A stretch of 64,000 nt of DNA from Pirellulales bacterium. Lineage in GTDB: Bacteria; Planctomycetota; Planctomycetia; Pirellulales; JACPPG01. The notes beneath the pieces were generated by a model, which saw only the letters and a program-made list of their open reading frames with translations, was not told the DNA's origin and searched no databases. Shown here in pieces: positions 35,114 to 43,940 of the stretch (the stretch's first letter is position 1; each line of letters begins with the position of its first letter). The translations under genes and the position numbers were made by a program. Location of the stretch: positions 1-64,000 of the forward strand of contig DASYDW010000068.1 in NCBI GenBank assembly GCA_036499395.1. The letters are read 5' to 3'.

Positions 35114-35516
35114 GACTAGGTCTCCTGTTTGGGAATGCGAGAGTGGGTGTGCGGGGCCGCGGTTCCAGCCATTGCCAGAACGCTTCGAGGCAGCGATGCC
35201 ACCAGTGAGATCCGCTGCGGTCGTCCAGGCAGGTGCCGAAGTATTCGTAACGGCACCAGACGACCGGTTCTCCGCCTGTTGTGTGCAAGCAGACCGATTG
35301 CAAACGATATTGGGCCAGCCGCGGCATGACTGTGTTGCCGCTTCGCGTGCCGCAGCCGGCACCGCCTGAAGGCAACTGCAGGCATTTCTCGGGCACGACC
35401 GCGGATTGGGCCTCGCCCCCGTCGTGCGGACCCCCGGCAAATTGCAGTCGGTAGAGGTGTACGCTGGCGGGCAAGGGGGACGAAGCCGCGCTATGAATCA
35501 CATGCGTATTGTTCAT
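35106..35516 (-). CDS. Hypothetical protein of the PII operon
   Basis: 136 residues from the ATG at 35516; a start seven codons earlier is possible. A short beta motif YRLQFAGGPHDGGEAQ is followed by strands and a Trp-rich end (HWWHRCLEAFWQWLEPRP). Four cysteines are spread over the middle. No signal peptide is seen. The YxFxGGPxDG pattern occurs in small uncharacterised bacterial proteins. The gene overlaps the PII start by 8 bp and begins 5 bp after the small membrane peptide, so all three should be co-translated. Confidence 0.65.
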   Translation of the reverse strand: MNNTHVIHSAASSPLPASVHLYRLQFAGGPHDGGEAQSAVVPEKCLQLPSGGAGCGTRSGNTVMPRLAQYRLQSVCLHTTGGEPVVWCRYEYFGTCLDDRSGSHWWHRCLEAFWQWLEPRPRTPTLAFPNRRPSHV

Positions 35517-35521
35517 GGCAT

Positions 35522-35653
35522 CTACCCCAGCAAGCATTCGACGACCAGATAGGTCGCGATGCTCACGATGCCGGCAAAGGGGTAAAAGTCAGCCAGACTA
35601 AAGCCATCCGATTCGTCGATCGACGGGCGATGCGACGATTGTGTGCGAAGCAC
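35522..35653 (-). CDS. 43-residue membrane peptide leading the PII operon
   Basis: A small gene starting with GTG at 35653, supported by AGAAGG six bases upstream, and ending 5 bp before the 136-residue gene. The N-terminal half is polar (RTQSSHRPSIDESDG) and the C-terminal half one membrane helix (FAGIVSIATYLVVECLLG). It has the character of short regulatory or subunit peptides such as KdpF, which is encoded 560 bp away in the other direction. No homologue is known to me. Confidence 0.55.
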   Translation of the reverse strand: MLRTQSSHRPSIDESDGFSLADFYPFAGIVSIATYLVVECLLG

Positions 35654-36124
35654 GACGAGCCTTCTTTTTACAGTAGAGTGTTGCACGCCGATGCTCGCCT
35701 CATTCGTCGTGCGGATTGTGTTGACTTGCGTGATTGAATTCTACGCGTCGCTCTGCCGTTTCGAGCGCAGATAAGTTGTCAAATCAATTGTGCGCTGCGC
35801 CTACAAAGCGCAAATGACGAGTTTCTTGTTGCCGCGCGCTCGACTGCGTCTCGTGCGACGTTCGATAGAAATGTCGGCAGTCGACGAGCCTGATTTGCAT
35901 CGTGCATGACGATGTTTGCGCTTTATTGATGCCCGTTGACGCGATATTTGCGCAACGTTTGCGCCGCAATAGCCGAAGAAACAGTACAATTGCTTGCAGA
36001 GAACGCCCGCCTCGATGCACGCCCGCCGACGCTTACTCATAGACGGCAACGAACTGCCAAGTGATCCGATGTTCTCGGGTCATGGGCACAAGGCACTAGC
36101 TTTTGATCTCGTGGAGTATTCGAC
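35654..36124. promoter_or_regulatory. Divergent control region between the PII operon and kdp
   Basis: No supported gene in 471 bp; the short minus-strand frames here are basic and unrecognisable. Both operons must start here. A TTGCGCAA palindrome within CGCAACGTTTGCG occurs near 35948-35963 and is a candidate operator, and a direct TTGACG hexamer lies just upstream at about 35936. I see no convincing KdpE site or riboswitch. Confidence 0.4.
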
Positions 36125-36211
36125 ATGGACGCGACGTTTCTGATTCTTGGCACGATCTTCTTTGCGCTCTCGTGGGGCCTGGTCGTGCTGTGTGACAAGG
36201 TACGGAGCTAA
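36125..36211 (+). CDS. 28-residue membrane peptide preceding kdpF
   Basis: ATG at 36125 to TAA at 36211, coding for one hydrophobic helix (FLILGTIFFALSWGLVVL) and a CDKVRS tail. It lies 4 bp before kdpF, and GTGGAG sits about 9 bases before the ATG. A similar short reading frame with a C-D-[KR] ending sits in front of kdpF in various bacteria, to my recollection. It may be an extra small subunit or assembly factor of KdpFABC. Confidence 0.6.
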   Translation: MDATFLILGTIFFALSWGLVVLCDKVRS

Positions 36212-36215
36212 GAGC

Positions 36216-36308
36216 ATGAATCCGCTGTACATAATCGGCGCGGTCATCTCGGCGCTGTTGATGATTTACCTGACAGTAGCGCTGTTGAAGCCGGAGTGGT
36301 TCGCATGA
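36216..36308 (+). CDS. kdpF: Potassium-transporting ATPase subunit F
   Basis: 30 residues: a short lumenal end, one helix (IIGAVISALLMIYLTVALL) and the typical KPEWF(A) end of KdpF. KdpF stabilises the KdpABC complex in the inner membrane. Its TGA overlaps the ATG of kdpA (ATGA), so the two are translationally coupled. Confidence 0.88.
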   Translation: MNPLYIIGAVISALLMIYLTVALLKPEWFA

Positions 36309-38107
36309 GTATCTCGACGATATTGCAGATCTTGATTTTCCTGGTGGTGCTGGTGGCGCTAGCCAAGCCGCTGGGTGCGTTCATGGCCCGAGTCTTCGAC
36401 GGTCGCCCGTGCGGTTTGGACCGGGTGCTGGGACCGCTTGAGCGATTGATTTATCGCCTGGCGGGGGTGCGGCCTACCGAAGAAATGAACTGGAAGCTGT
36501 ACGCCGGCGCCATGCTGCTGTTCAACTTCCTCGGCTTCCTGGTGGTGTACGTGCTGCAACGTACGCAGCAGTGGCTGCCGCTGAATCCGCAGAAGTTCGT
36601 AAACGTTACGCCTGATTCGTCGTTCAATACGGCCGTCAGCTTTGCCACGAACACCAACTGGCAGGGGTATGGCGGCGAGTCGACGATGAGCGATCTGACG
36701 CAGATGCTGGGCCTATCGGTGCAAAACTTCGTGTCGGCCGCGGCGGGGTTGGCCGTGCTGGCCGCCCTGATCCGTGGATTTCGCCGTCGGTCCGAGCCCA
36801 AGCCGGGCGAAGAGAAGGCGGGTTCGCACGGCGAAGGATTGATCGGCAACTTTTGGGTCGATCTGACTCGCAGCACACTATATATCTTGTTGCCGCTCGC
36901 GGTCCTTTTGGCGGTGTTCCTGGTTTCCCAGGGAGTGGTGCAGAGTTTTGCGCCGTTCCAGGCCGCGCAATTGGCGCAGCACACGAAGGACGCGACCGGG
37001 CAGGAGGTTAGCGAACAACTATTGCCGCTGGGGCCGGCCGCGTCGCAAATCGCGATCAAGCAATTGGGCGCCAACGGCGGCGGATTCTTTAACGTCAATT
37101 CGGCGCACCCGTACGAGAACCCGACGCCGCTGGCGAACTTCTTTGAGCTACTGGCGATTCTCGTGATCTCGGGCGCGCTGTGCTACACGTTCGGCGAGAT
37201 GGTTGCCGACACCCGGCAAGGCTGGGCGCTATTGGCCGCGATGCTGCTGATCTTCGTGCCGCTCGTTTTCTTGTGCGCCTACGTCGAAGAGGTGGGCAAT
37301 CCGGCGTTCGCGGCGCTCGACGTCGATCAACAGCCGGGCGCGCTGCAGGCCGGCGGCAACATGGAAGGCAAGGAGACGCGCTTTGGCATCGCGCAGTCGA
37401 CCCTGTGGGCGAGCGCCACGACGGCGGCCTCGAACGGCAGCGTCAATTGCATGCACGATTCGCTGACACCTTTGGGCGGGTTTGTGCCGATGTGGTTGAT
37501 GCAACTCGGCGAAGTCATTTTTGGCGGCGTCGGGAGCGGCCTGTACGGCATGCTGGCCTTTGCGATCATCACGGTGTTTGTGGCCGGATTGATGGTGGGG
37601 CGAACGCCGGAATACCTGGGCAAGAAAATCGAAGCCTATGAGATGAAGATGGCTTCGCTCGTGATCTTGTTTCCGCCGCTCGTGGTGTTGGTCGGTACCG
37701 CGATCGCTATCGTCACACCGGGCGGCCTGGTAACACCGACCGGCACGCCGACGATTCCTAATCCCGGACCGCACGGTTTCAGCGAGGTGCTGTATGCCTT
37801 CAGCTCGGCGGGCAACAACAACGGTAGCGCCTTCGGCGGACTGAGCGCCAACGTGCCGTTCTACAACACGGCGCTCGGGATCGCGATGCTGATCGCGCGC
37901 TATTGGTTGGCGGTGCCGATCCTGGCGATCGCCGGTTCGTTGGCGACGAAGAAAGTCACCCCGGCCGGCTCCGGAACGTTGCCCACGCATGGACCGCTCT
38001 TCGTGGTTCTGCTCGCGAGCATCGTGATCGTCGTGGGGGCTTTGACGTTCATTCCCGCATTGGCGCTGGGACCGATCGTCGAGCAATTGCAAATGTTCGC
38101 CGGCTGA
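36305..38107 (+). CDS. kdpA: Potassium-transporting ATPase subunit A
   Basis: 600 residues from the ATG at 36305, which overlaps the kdpF stop. KdpA is the K+-binding channel-like subunit of the high-affinity KdpFABC pump, with ten membrane helices. The pore segments are visible, for example GANGGGFFNVNSAHPYENPT and SAGNNNGSAFGGL, along with FGGVGSGLYGM. The length is slightly above the 557 residues of the E. coli protein because of a charged insert (residues about 160-185, KPGEEKAGSHGEG). It is followed by kdpB after 73 bp. Expression is expected under K+ limitation through KdpD/KdpE encoded downstream. Confidence 0.97.
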   Translation: MSISTILQILIFLVVLVALAKPLGAFMARVFDGRPCGLDRVLGPLERLIYRLAGVRPTEEMNWKLYAGAMLLFNFLGFLVVYVLQRTQQWLPLNPQKFVNVTPDSSFNTAVSFATNTNWQGYGGESTMSDLTQMLGLSVQNFVSAAAGLAVLAALIRGFRRRSEPKPGEEKAGSHGEGLIGNFWVDLTRSTLYILLPLAVLLAVFLVSQGVVQSFAPFQAAQLAQHTKDATGQEVSEQLLPLGPAASQIAIKQLGANGGGFFNVNSAHPYENPTPLANFFELLAILVISGALCYTFGEMVADTRQGWALLAAMLLIFVPLVFLCAYVEEVGNPAFAALDVDQQPGALQAGGNMEGKETRFGIAQSTLWASATTAASNGSVNCMHDSLTPLGGFVPMWLMQLGEVIFGGVGSGLYGMLAFAIITVFVAGLMVGRTPEYLGKKIEAYEMKMASLVILFPPLVVLVGTAIAIVTPGGLVTPTGTPTIPNPGPHGFSEVLYAFSSAGNNNGSAFGGLSANVPFYNTALGIAMLIARYWLAVPILAIAGSLATKKVTPAGSGTLPTHGPLFVVLLASIVIVVGALTFIPALALGPIVEQLQMFAG

Positions 38108-38180
38108 AGTCGGCAGCATATTGAAAGTTAACACTGCATAAAGATTTCGACCATCAGGTTGATAACGAGGTAGTTTTCCG

Positions 38181-40265
38181 ATGTCCAAAACGCACGAGGC
38201 CCGCCCGCTGTTTGATCCGCCGATTGTGCGGCGTGCCTTGCTGGAGTCCGTTAAGAAGCTCGACCCACGGCGGCAGTTGCGCAATCCGGTGATGTTCACG
38301 GTGCTGGTGGGGAGCGTGCTGACGACGGCGCTGTGGTTGCAGGCGTTGCTGGGAGAAGGGGAAGCCCCGGCCGGGTTCATCTTTGCCATCTCGATGTGGC
38401 TGTGGTTTACGGTGTTGTTCGCGAACTTCGCCGAAGCCATGGCCGAAGGGCGCGGCAAGGCCCAGGCCGACGCGTTGCGTCGCGCCCGGCGCGACGTGAT
38501 GGCCAAGAAGCTGCGCGAGCCGCAGCGCGAGGCGCGCCGCGACGTGGTCTCGGCCACGACATTGCGCAAGGGGGATGTGATTCTGGTCGAAGCGGGCGAC
38601 CCCGTCCCTGCTGACGGCGAAGTGCTGGAGGGGATCGCCTCGGTGGACGAAAGCGCCATCACCGGCGAAAGCGCTCCGGTCATCCGCGAAAGTGGCGGCG
38701 ACCGTAGCAGCGTCACCGGCGGTACGCGCGTGTTGTCCGACTGGCTGATCGTGCGCGTGGGGGCGAATCCCGGCGAGACATTTCTCGATCGCATGATCGC
38801 GCTGGTGGAAGGGGCACGGCGGCAGAAAACTCCTAACGAGATCGCACTCGATATCCTGCTCGCGGCATTGACGATCGTCTTCTTGCTGGCTTGCGTTACG
38901 CTGTTGCCGTTTTCGTTGTACAGCGTGAAGGCGGCAGGGCAGGGCGTTCCGATCACGGTCACGGTGCTCGTGGCGCTGTTGGTGTGCTTGATTCCGACGA
39001 CGATCGGCGGGCTGCTATCGGCGATCGGCATCGCGGGCATGGACCGCATGATTCAGGCCAATGTCATCGCCACTTCGGGGCGTGCCGTCGAAGCGGCAGG
39101 CGACGTCGACGTTTTGCTGTTGGACAAGACGGGCACGATCACGCTGGGCAATCGTCAGGCGGTCGAGTTCACGCCGGCCGAAGGGGTCGATCTGTCGACA
39201 CTTGCGGACGCGGCGCAGCTGGCGTCGTTGGCGGACGAAACGCCTGAAGGGCGCAGCATCGTTGTGCTGGCGAAAGAGAAATACGGACTGCGCGGCCGGG
39301 AGTTGGAAAAGAACCAGGCCGAGTTCATTCCCTTTTCGGCCCAAACGCGTATTAGTGGCGTCAATCTCGACGGTCGACAGTTGCGCAAAGGTGCGGCCGA
39401 CGCGATCGATTCGTATGTCGCGCAGCGTGGCGGCGCGGTGCCGCAGTCGCTGCGCAACCGCGTCGATGCGATCGCCAAGCAGGGAGGCACGCCGCTGGTC
39501 GTGGCTGAAAACAACCGAGCGCTCGGCGTCGTTTACTTAAAAGACATCGTAAAAGGGGGCATCAAGGATCGCTTCGCGCAGCTACGGCAAATGGGCATTA
39601 AGACCGTGATGATCACGGGGGACAACCCGCTGACGGCAGCGGCGATCGCGGCCGAGGCGGGGGTGGACGATTTTCTGGCGCAGGCCACGCCCGAGGCGAA
39701 GCTGAAGCTAATTCGCGAATATCAGGCCGGCGGACGGCTGGTGGCAATGACCGGCGACGGGACGAACGACTCGCCGGCGCTGGCGCAGGCGGACGTCGCG
39801 GTGGCGATGAACTCGGGAACCCAGGCGGCGAAGGAAGCCGGCAACATGGTGGATCTCGACTCGAATCCTACGAAGCTGCTCGAGATTGTCGAAATCGGCA
39901 AGCAACTGCTGATGACGCGCGGGTCGCTGACGACGTTCAGCATCGCCAACGATGTGGCGAAGTACTTTGCGATCATCCCGGCCGCGTTCATGGGAACGTA
40001 TCCGGTGCTCGGCAAGCTGAACGTGATGGGTTTGGCGACGCCCGATAGCGCTATTCTGTCGGCCGTGATTTTCAACGCGCTGATCATCGTGGCGCTGATT
40101 CCACTGGCGCTAAAGGGAGTGCGGCACCGGCCGGTCGATGCTTCGAAGCTGCTGCGCGCTAATTTACTCGTTTATGGACTGGGGGGCTTGATCGTTCCGT
40201 TTATTGGCATCAAGGCGATCGACATGTTGTTGGTCGTGACGGGCTTGGCTCAGTATTCCACGTAG
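38181..40265 (+). CDS. kdpB: Potassium-transporting ATPase subunit B
   Basis: 694 residues, the P-type ATPase subunit that hydrolyses ATP for K+ uptake. The phosphorylation motif DKTGT begins at Asp 315. TGES in the actuator domain ([14 protein letters not shown]) and [20 protein letters not shown] in the P domain are intact. Membrane helices lie at about 35-85, 220-280 and 585-690. GAGG precedes the ATG by about 10 bases. A repeat pair and 127 bp separate it from kdpC. Confidence 0.98.
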   Translation: MSKTHEARPLFDPPIVRRALLESVKKLDPRRQLRNPVMFTVLVGSVLTTALWLQALLGEGEAPAGFIFAISMWLWFTVLFANFAEAMAEGRGKAQADALRRARRDVMAKKLREPQREARRDVVSATTLRKGDVILVEAGDPVPADGEVLEGIASVDESAITGESAPVIRESGGDRSSVTGGTRVLSDWLIVRVGANPGETFLDRMIALVEGARRQKTPNEIALDILLAALTIVFLLACVTLLPFSLYSVKAAGQGVPITVTVLVALLVCLIPTTIGGLLSAIGIAGMDRMIQANVIATSGRAVEAAGDVDVLLLDKTGTITLGNRQAVEFTPAEGVDLSTLADAAQLASLADETPEGRSIVVLAKEKYGLRGRELEKNQAEFIPFSAQTRISGVNLDGRQLRKGAADAIDSYVAQRGGAVPQSLRNRVDAIAKQGGTPLVVAENNRALGVVYLKDIVKGGIKDRFAQLRQMGIKTVMITGDNPLTAAAIAAEAGVDDFLAQATPEAKLKLIREYQAGGRLVAMTGDGTNDSPALAQADVAVAMNSGTQAAKEAGNMVDLDSNPTKLLEIVEIGKQLLMTRGSLTTFSIANDVAKYFAIIPAAFMGTYPVLGKLNVMGLATPDSAILSAVIFNALIIVALIPLALKGVRHRPVDASKLLRANLLVYGLGGLIVPFIGIKAIDMLLVVTGLAQYST

Positions 40266-40279
40266 TTGCCGACGGTTTT

Positions 40280-40348
40280 GTAGCTGGCGTCTGTGACGCC
40301 GGTTTGAGGTTTGAGTAATGCTTCCGGGGTCATAGACCCCGGCTACAG
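40280..40348. repeat. Paired GTAGC...GCTAC hairpin element inside the kdp operon
   Basis: Two hairpins, GTAGCTGGCGTC...GACGCCGG at 40280-40302 and CCGGGGTC...GACCCCGGCTACAG at 40324-40348, sit between kdpB and kdpC. The outer GTAGCTGG and CCGG-CTAC words can pair across the 69 bp. The same architecture occurs at 55218-55282. Confidence 0.75.
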
Positions 40349-40392
40349 ATAAAACAAAGAAGACTTTTGGCGAATCGCCCAACGAGAAAAAG

Positions 40393-41004
40393 ATGTTGAA
40401 ACAACTTCGTGCCGCGATTGTGATTTTTGTGGCGCTGTCACTGGTGACGGGCGTTGCTTACCCTCTGGTTGTGACTGGGCTCGGACAGGCGCTGTTTCCA
40501 AGGCAAGCGCAGGGAAGCCTTGTCGAAGCGGACGGTGTCGTGCTCGGATCGGAATTGATCGGCCAGCAATTCGACGAACCGCGATACTTCTGGGGGCGCA
40601 TTTCCGCCACGGGGCCGGTGGCGTACAACGCCGCGGCGTCGAGCGGATCGAACCTGGGGCCGACGAACCCGGCGCTTGTCGACGCGGTGAAGGCGCGCAT
40701 CGAGGCGCTGCGTGCCGCGGACCCCGAGGCCGGTGAAAAAGTGCCGGTCGACCTGGTGACGTCCTCGGGAAGTGGTCTCGATCCGCACATCAGTCCCGCG
40801 GCGGCCGAGTATCAAATAGCACGAGTGGCCAAGGCGCGTCAGATCGCGCCGGATGAAGTGCGCGGCATCGTCAAAAAGCACACCGCGGGGCGCACTTTCG
40901 GCCTGCTGGGGGAGCCTCGCGTGAATGTTTTGCTCGTGAACCTCGAACTCGACAAGCTGCCCGGCCAGCCGGGCAAGCAATCGCCAGACAATGCTGGGCA
41001 TTAA
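40393..41004 (+). CDS. kdpC: Potassium-transporting ATPase subunit C
   Basis: 203 residues. An N-terminal membrane helix ([20 protein letters not shown]) is followed by the periplasmic domain with the family segments [43 protein letters not shown] and [17 protein letters not shown]. KdpC assists K+ binding and ATP use by KdpB. GAGAAAAAG precedes the ATG. The end of the protein is extended by Lys/Gln/Pro-rich residues. Confidence 0.97.
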   Translation: MLKQLRAAIVIFVALSLVTGVAYPLVVTGLGQALFPRQAQGSLVEADGVVLGSELIGQQFDEPRYFWGRISATGPVAYNAAASSGSNLGPTNPALVDAVKARIEALRAADPEAGEKVPVDLVTSSGSGLDPHISPAAAEYQIARVAKARQIAPDEVRGIVKKHTAGRTFGLLGEPRVNVLLVNLELDKLPGQPGKQSPDNAGH

Positions 41005-41155
41005 TTCCGAGTGGCCTATATTTATTGAGTCACGATAGCCGGAGCAATTTCGTCATCGGCAAATACCTCGTCGCACCGCGTTGTTGGCGACGAAGGCTGG
41101 TAACTGAAGCATCACACGGCCGAGCGAAGTTCTTTCCCACGGGTCGGTAATCCGC

Positions 41156-43870
41156 ATGGCCGAAGTTCGACCTGATCCCGATGCCTTGCTGGCTCGCGTG
41201 CAGGCCGAAGAGGCGCGCGAGAAACACGGCAAGCTGAAGATCTTCTTCGGCGCCGCGCCGGGCGTAGGCAAGACCTACACCATGCTCGAAGCGGGGCGCA
41301 AGGTTGCCAAGGAGGGAGTCGACGTCCTGGTCGGCTATCTCGAACCTCACGTTCGCCCCGAGACGCAGGCCTTGCTGATGGGGCTCGACGTGCTGGGGCG
41401 GCGGGGGATCGAATACCGCGGCACGAAGCTGCAGGAATTCGATCTCGAAGCGGCGCTTGCGGCCCATCCGACGTTGATTCTGGTCGACGAGCTAGCGCAT
41501 ACCAACGCGCCGGGCGTCACCCACACCAAGCGCTGGCAGGATATCGAGCGGTTGCGCCAGGCGGGGATCGACGTCTATACGACGCTCAACGTGCAGCACC
41601 TGGAAAGTCTGAACGACGTGGTCGCGCAGATCACAGGCGTCATCGTACGCGAGACGGTGCCGGACGTGATCTTCGATTCGGCCGACGAAGTCGAGCTGGT
41701 CGATCTGCCGCCGGACGACCTGATCGAACGGTTGCGCGAGGGGAAGGTCTATCTACCGGATCAGGCCAACCGCGCGATTGAGAGTTTCTTCAAGAAGGGG
41801 AACTTGATCGCCCTGCGCGAGCTGGCATTGCGGCGCGTGGCCGAACGCGTCAACGCGCAGATGCAGGACTATCGTTCGCTGCATGCCGTGGCCCGCACGT
41901 GGCCGACTTCCGAGCGACTGATGGTGTCGGTCAGTCCCAGCCCGCATTCGGCGCGACTGGTTCGCGCGACGCGGCGGATGGCGACGACGTTGCGCGCGCC
42001 GTGGCTGGCCGTGTACATCGAGACGGCGCAAAGCGCGCGGTTGGCCAAGGAGGATGCGGATCGCGTCGCGCAGACGTTGCACCTGGCCGAAGAGCTAGGG
42101 GCCGAGACGTCGACCATCAGCGGCACGCATCTGGTGGACGAGCTGCTCGATTTCGCCCGGCGGCGCAACGTCACGAAGATCGTCGTCGGCAAGCCGCAAC
42201 GCCCACGCTGGCAGGAATGGTTCAGCGGGTCGATCGTCTACGAGCTGACGCGCAAATGCGGTGACATCGACGTTTATGTCATCAGCGGGGACTCCGAAGA
42301 GCCTTCGGCGGTGCGGCAACGTTCGACGCCGGCGCCTTTCCACCCGCTCGCCTATTTGGGAGCGCTGGTGACGGTCGCGGCCTGCACGGGGGCGGGCTGG
42401 TTGATGCAAGACCGGTTCGCCTTGTCGAACCTGATCATGGTTTATCTGCTGGGCGTGATTGTCGTGGCCGTGCAATTCGGGCGCGGGCCATCGATCCTGG
42501 CGTCGGTTTTGGGCGTGCTGGCGTTTGATTTCTTCTTCGTGCCGCCGCGGCTGACCTTTGCCGTCAGTGATACGCAATACCTAGTGACGTTCGGCGTGAT
42601 GCTGGTCGTAGGACTGGTAATCAGCACGCTCACCTCGCATGTGAAATTTCAGGCGCTCTCGGCGCGGCAGCGCGAGCAGCGCACCGCGGCGCTGTACGCC
42701 ATGAGCCGGGGATTGGTCGAGGCGACGACGACGCAAGCCCTGGTCGACCTGGCCGTGAAGCACATTACCGAGGTCTTCGACGGCGAAGTGTTCCTGCTTT
42801 TTCCTGATCCGACGCGGCGCGGGCCTGTGACGATCATTCCTGCTCCGTCGTCGTTTTCGTTGGGGACGCTCACCGACCACGACCTGGGGGTTGCGCAATG
42901 GGTGTTCGACAACGGCGAGCGCGCCGGCCGGGGGACCGACACGCTGCCGTCGGCGTCGTCGCTCTTCGTGCCGCTGCAGACGCGCGGGGCTATCGTCGGC
43001 ATCCTGGGCTTTCGACCGCGCGTAGCGGATCGCACGTCTTTGTTTTCGTCCGAGCAGATTCGCCTGCTGGAAACTTTCGCCGGACAAGTCGCGCTGGCGG
43101 CTGAGCGGATTCGCTCGGCCCAGGACGCGCAGCAGGCCAAGCTGCAGGCCGAGGCTGAGCGGCTGCGCAGCTCGCTGCTGAGCGCCGTGTCGCATGATCT
43201 TCGCACGCCGCTGGCGGCGATCGCCGGGGCCAGCAGCACATTGGTCGACGATAGTGCGCTCGACACGACCACGCGGCATGAGTTGGCCGAGTCGATCTTC
43301 GAAGAGGCCGAACGGCTGAATCGGCTGGTCGTGAACTTGCTGGACATGACGCGTCTGGACGCGGGTGCCCTGCAAGTTCGCAAGGAATGGCAAGTGGTCG
43401 AGGAGGTGGTGGGCGTCGTGCTGAATCGCCTTGCGCGGCGGCTGCAGAATTATAAGGTCGTGACGCACCTGGCGGCGGACCTGCCGCTGGTGCCGTTCGA
43501 TCCGCTATTGATCCAGCAGGTGCTGACGAACTTGCTGGAAAATGCGATGAAATGTACGCCGGCGGGCAACGAGATTGCACTTTCGGCACAGATGGTCGGC
43601 CACGACGTGCAATTCGACGTGTCCGATCGCGGGCTCGGACTGGTGCCCGGTGAGGAGGAACACATCTTCGACAAATTCTACCGCTCGGTGCGTGCCTCAA
43701 GTGGCACGGGAGTCGGTCTGGGACTGACGATCTGCCGAGGGATTGTCGAATTGCATGGGGGCAAAATCTGGGCGCGCAATCGGCCCGATGGCGGCGCCTG
43801 TTTTAGCTTTACGCTGCCGCGTGGCGAAACGCCGCCGCTGGTGCGCGCGGACGGCCCGGTAGCCCTGTGA
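41156..43870 (+). CDS. kdpD: Osmosensitive K+ channel histidine kinase
   Basis: 904 residues. Domains in order: the KdpD N-terminal ATP-binding domain with GAAPGVGKT (32-40), a universal-stress-protein-like domain (about 250-375), four membrane helices of the DUF4118 type (about 400-510), a GAF-like region, HisKA with SHDLRTP (His 680) and an ATPase domain with ENAMKCTP, GLVPGEEEHIFDKF and GVGLGLTI. The USP-like domain has VSVSPSPHSARLVRATRRMA, close to the SxS start of the c-di-AMP site described for staphylococcal KdpD, but the later FTAxY is WLAVY. It senses K+ limitation and controls KdpE, encoded 70 bp downstream. A 151-bp gap follows kdpC. Confidence 0.97.
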   Translation: MAEVRPDPDALLARVQAEEAREKHGKLKIFFGAAPGVGKTYTMLEAGRKVAKEGVDVLVGYLEPHVRPETQALLMGLDVLGRRGIEYRGTKLQEFDLEAALAAHPTLILVDELAHTNAPGVTHTKRWQDIERLRQAGIDVYTTLNVQHLESLNDVVAQITGVIVRETVPDVIFDSADEVELVDLPPDDLIERLREGKVYLPDQANRAIESFFKKGNLIALRELALRRVAERVNAQMQDYRSLHAVARTWPTSERLMVSVSPSPHSARLVRATRRMATTLRAPWLAVYIETAQSARLAKEDADRVAQTLHLAEELGAETSTISGTHLVDELLDFARRRNVTKIVVGKPQRPRWQEWFSGSIVYELTRKCGDIDVYVISGDSEEPSAVRQRSTPAPFHPLAYLGALVTVAACTGAGWLMQDRFALSNLIMVYLLGVIVVAVQFGRGPSILASVLGVLAFDFFFVPPRLTFAVSDTQYLVTFGVMLVVGLVISTLTSHVKFQALSARQREQRTAALYAMSRGLVEATTTQALVDLAVKHITEVFDGEVFLLFPDPTRRGPVTIIPAPSSFSLGTLTDHDLGVAQWVFDNGERAGRGTDTLPSASSLFVPLQTRGAIVGILGFRPRVADRTSLFSSEQIRLLETFAGQVALAAERIRSAQDAQQAKLQAEAERLRSSLLSAVSHDLRTPLAAIAGASSTLVDDSALDTTTRHELAESIFEEAERLNRLVVNLLDMTRLDAGALQVRKEWQVVEEVVGVVLNRLARRLQNYKVVTHLAADLPLVPFDPLLIQQVLTNLLENAMKCTPAGNEIALSAQMVGHDVQFDVSDRGLGLVPGEEEHIFDKFYRSVRASSGTGVGLGLTICRGIVELHGGKIWARNRPDGGACFSFTLPRGETPPLVRADGPVAL

Positions 43871-43940
43871 TCGCCCGTTGGGCTAAACTTGGGTATGCCG
43901 TGCAAGGCGAACTCTCTTTAAGTAAAGCGGTTGCCGCGTC

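Noticed and set aside
35784..36049. Two basic minus-strand frames between the PII operon and kdp
   Set aside because: Arg/Cys-rich, no ribosome site, and they occupy the region needed for two divergent promoters.
37229..39049. 606-codon minus-strand frame over kdpA/kdpB
   Set aside because: Shadow of strongly conserved kdp genes in GC-rich DNA; composition is Ser/Arg/Ala-biased and crosses the kdpA-kdpB gap.
42581..43468. 295-codon minus-strand frame within kdpD
   Set aside because: Shadow of the kinase domain, His/Arg-rich and unrecognisable.
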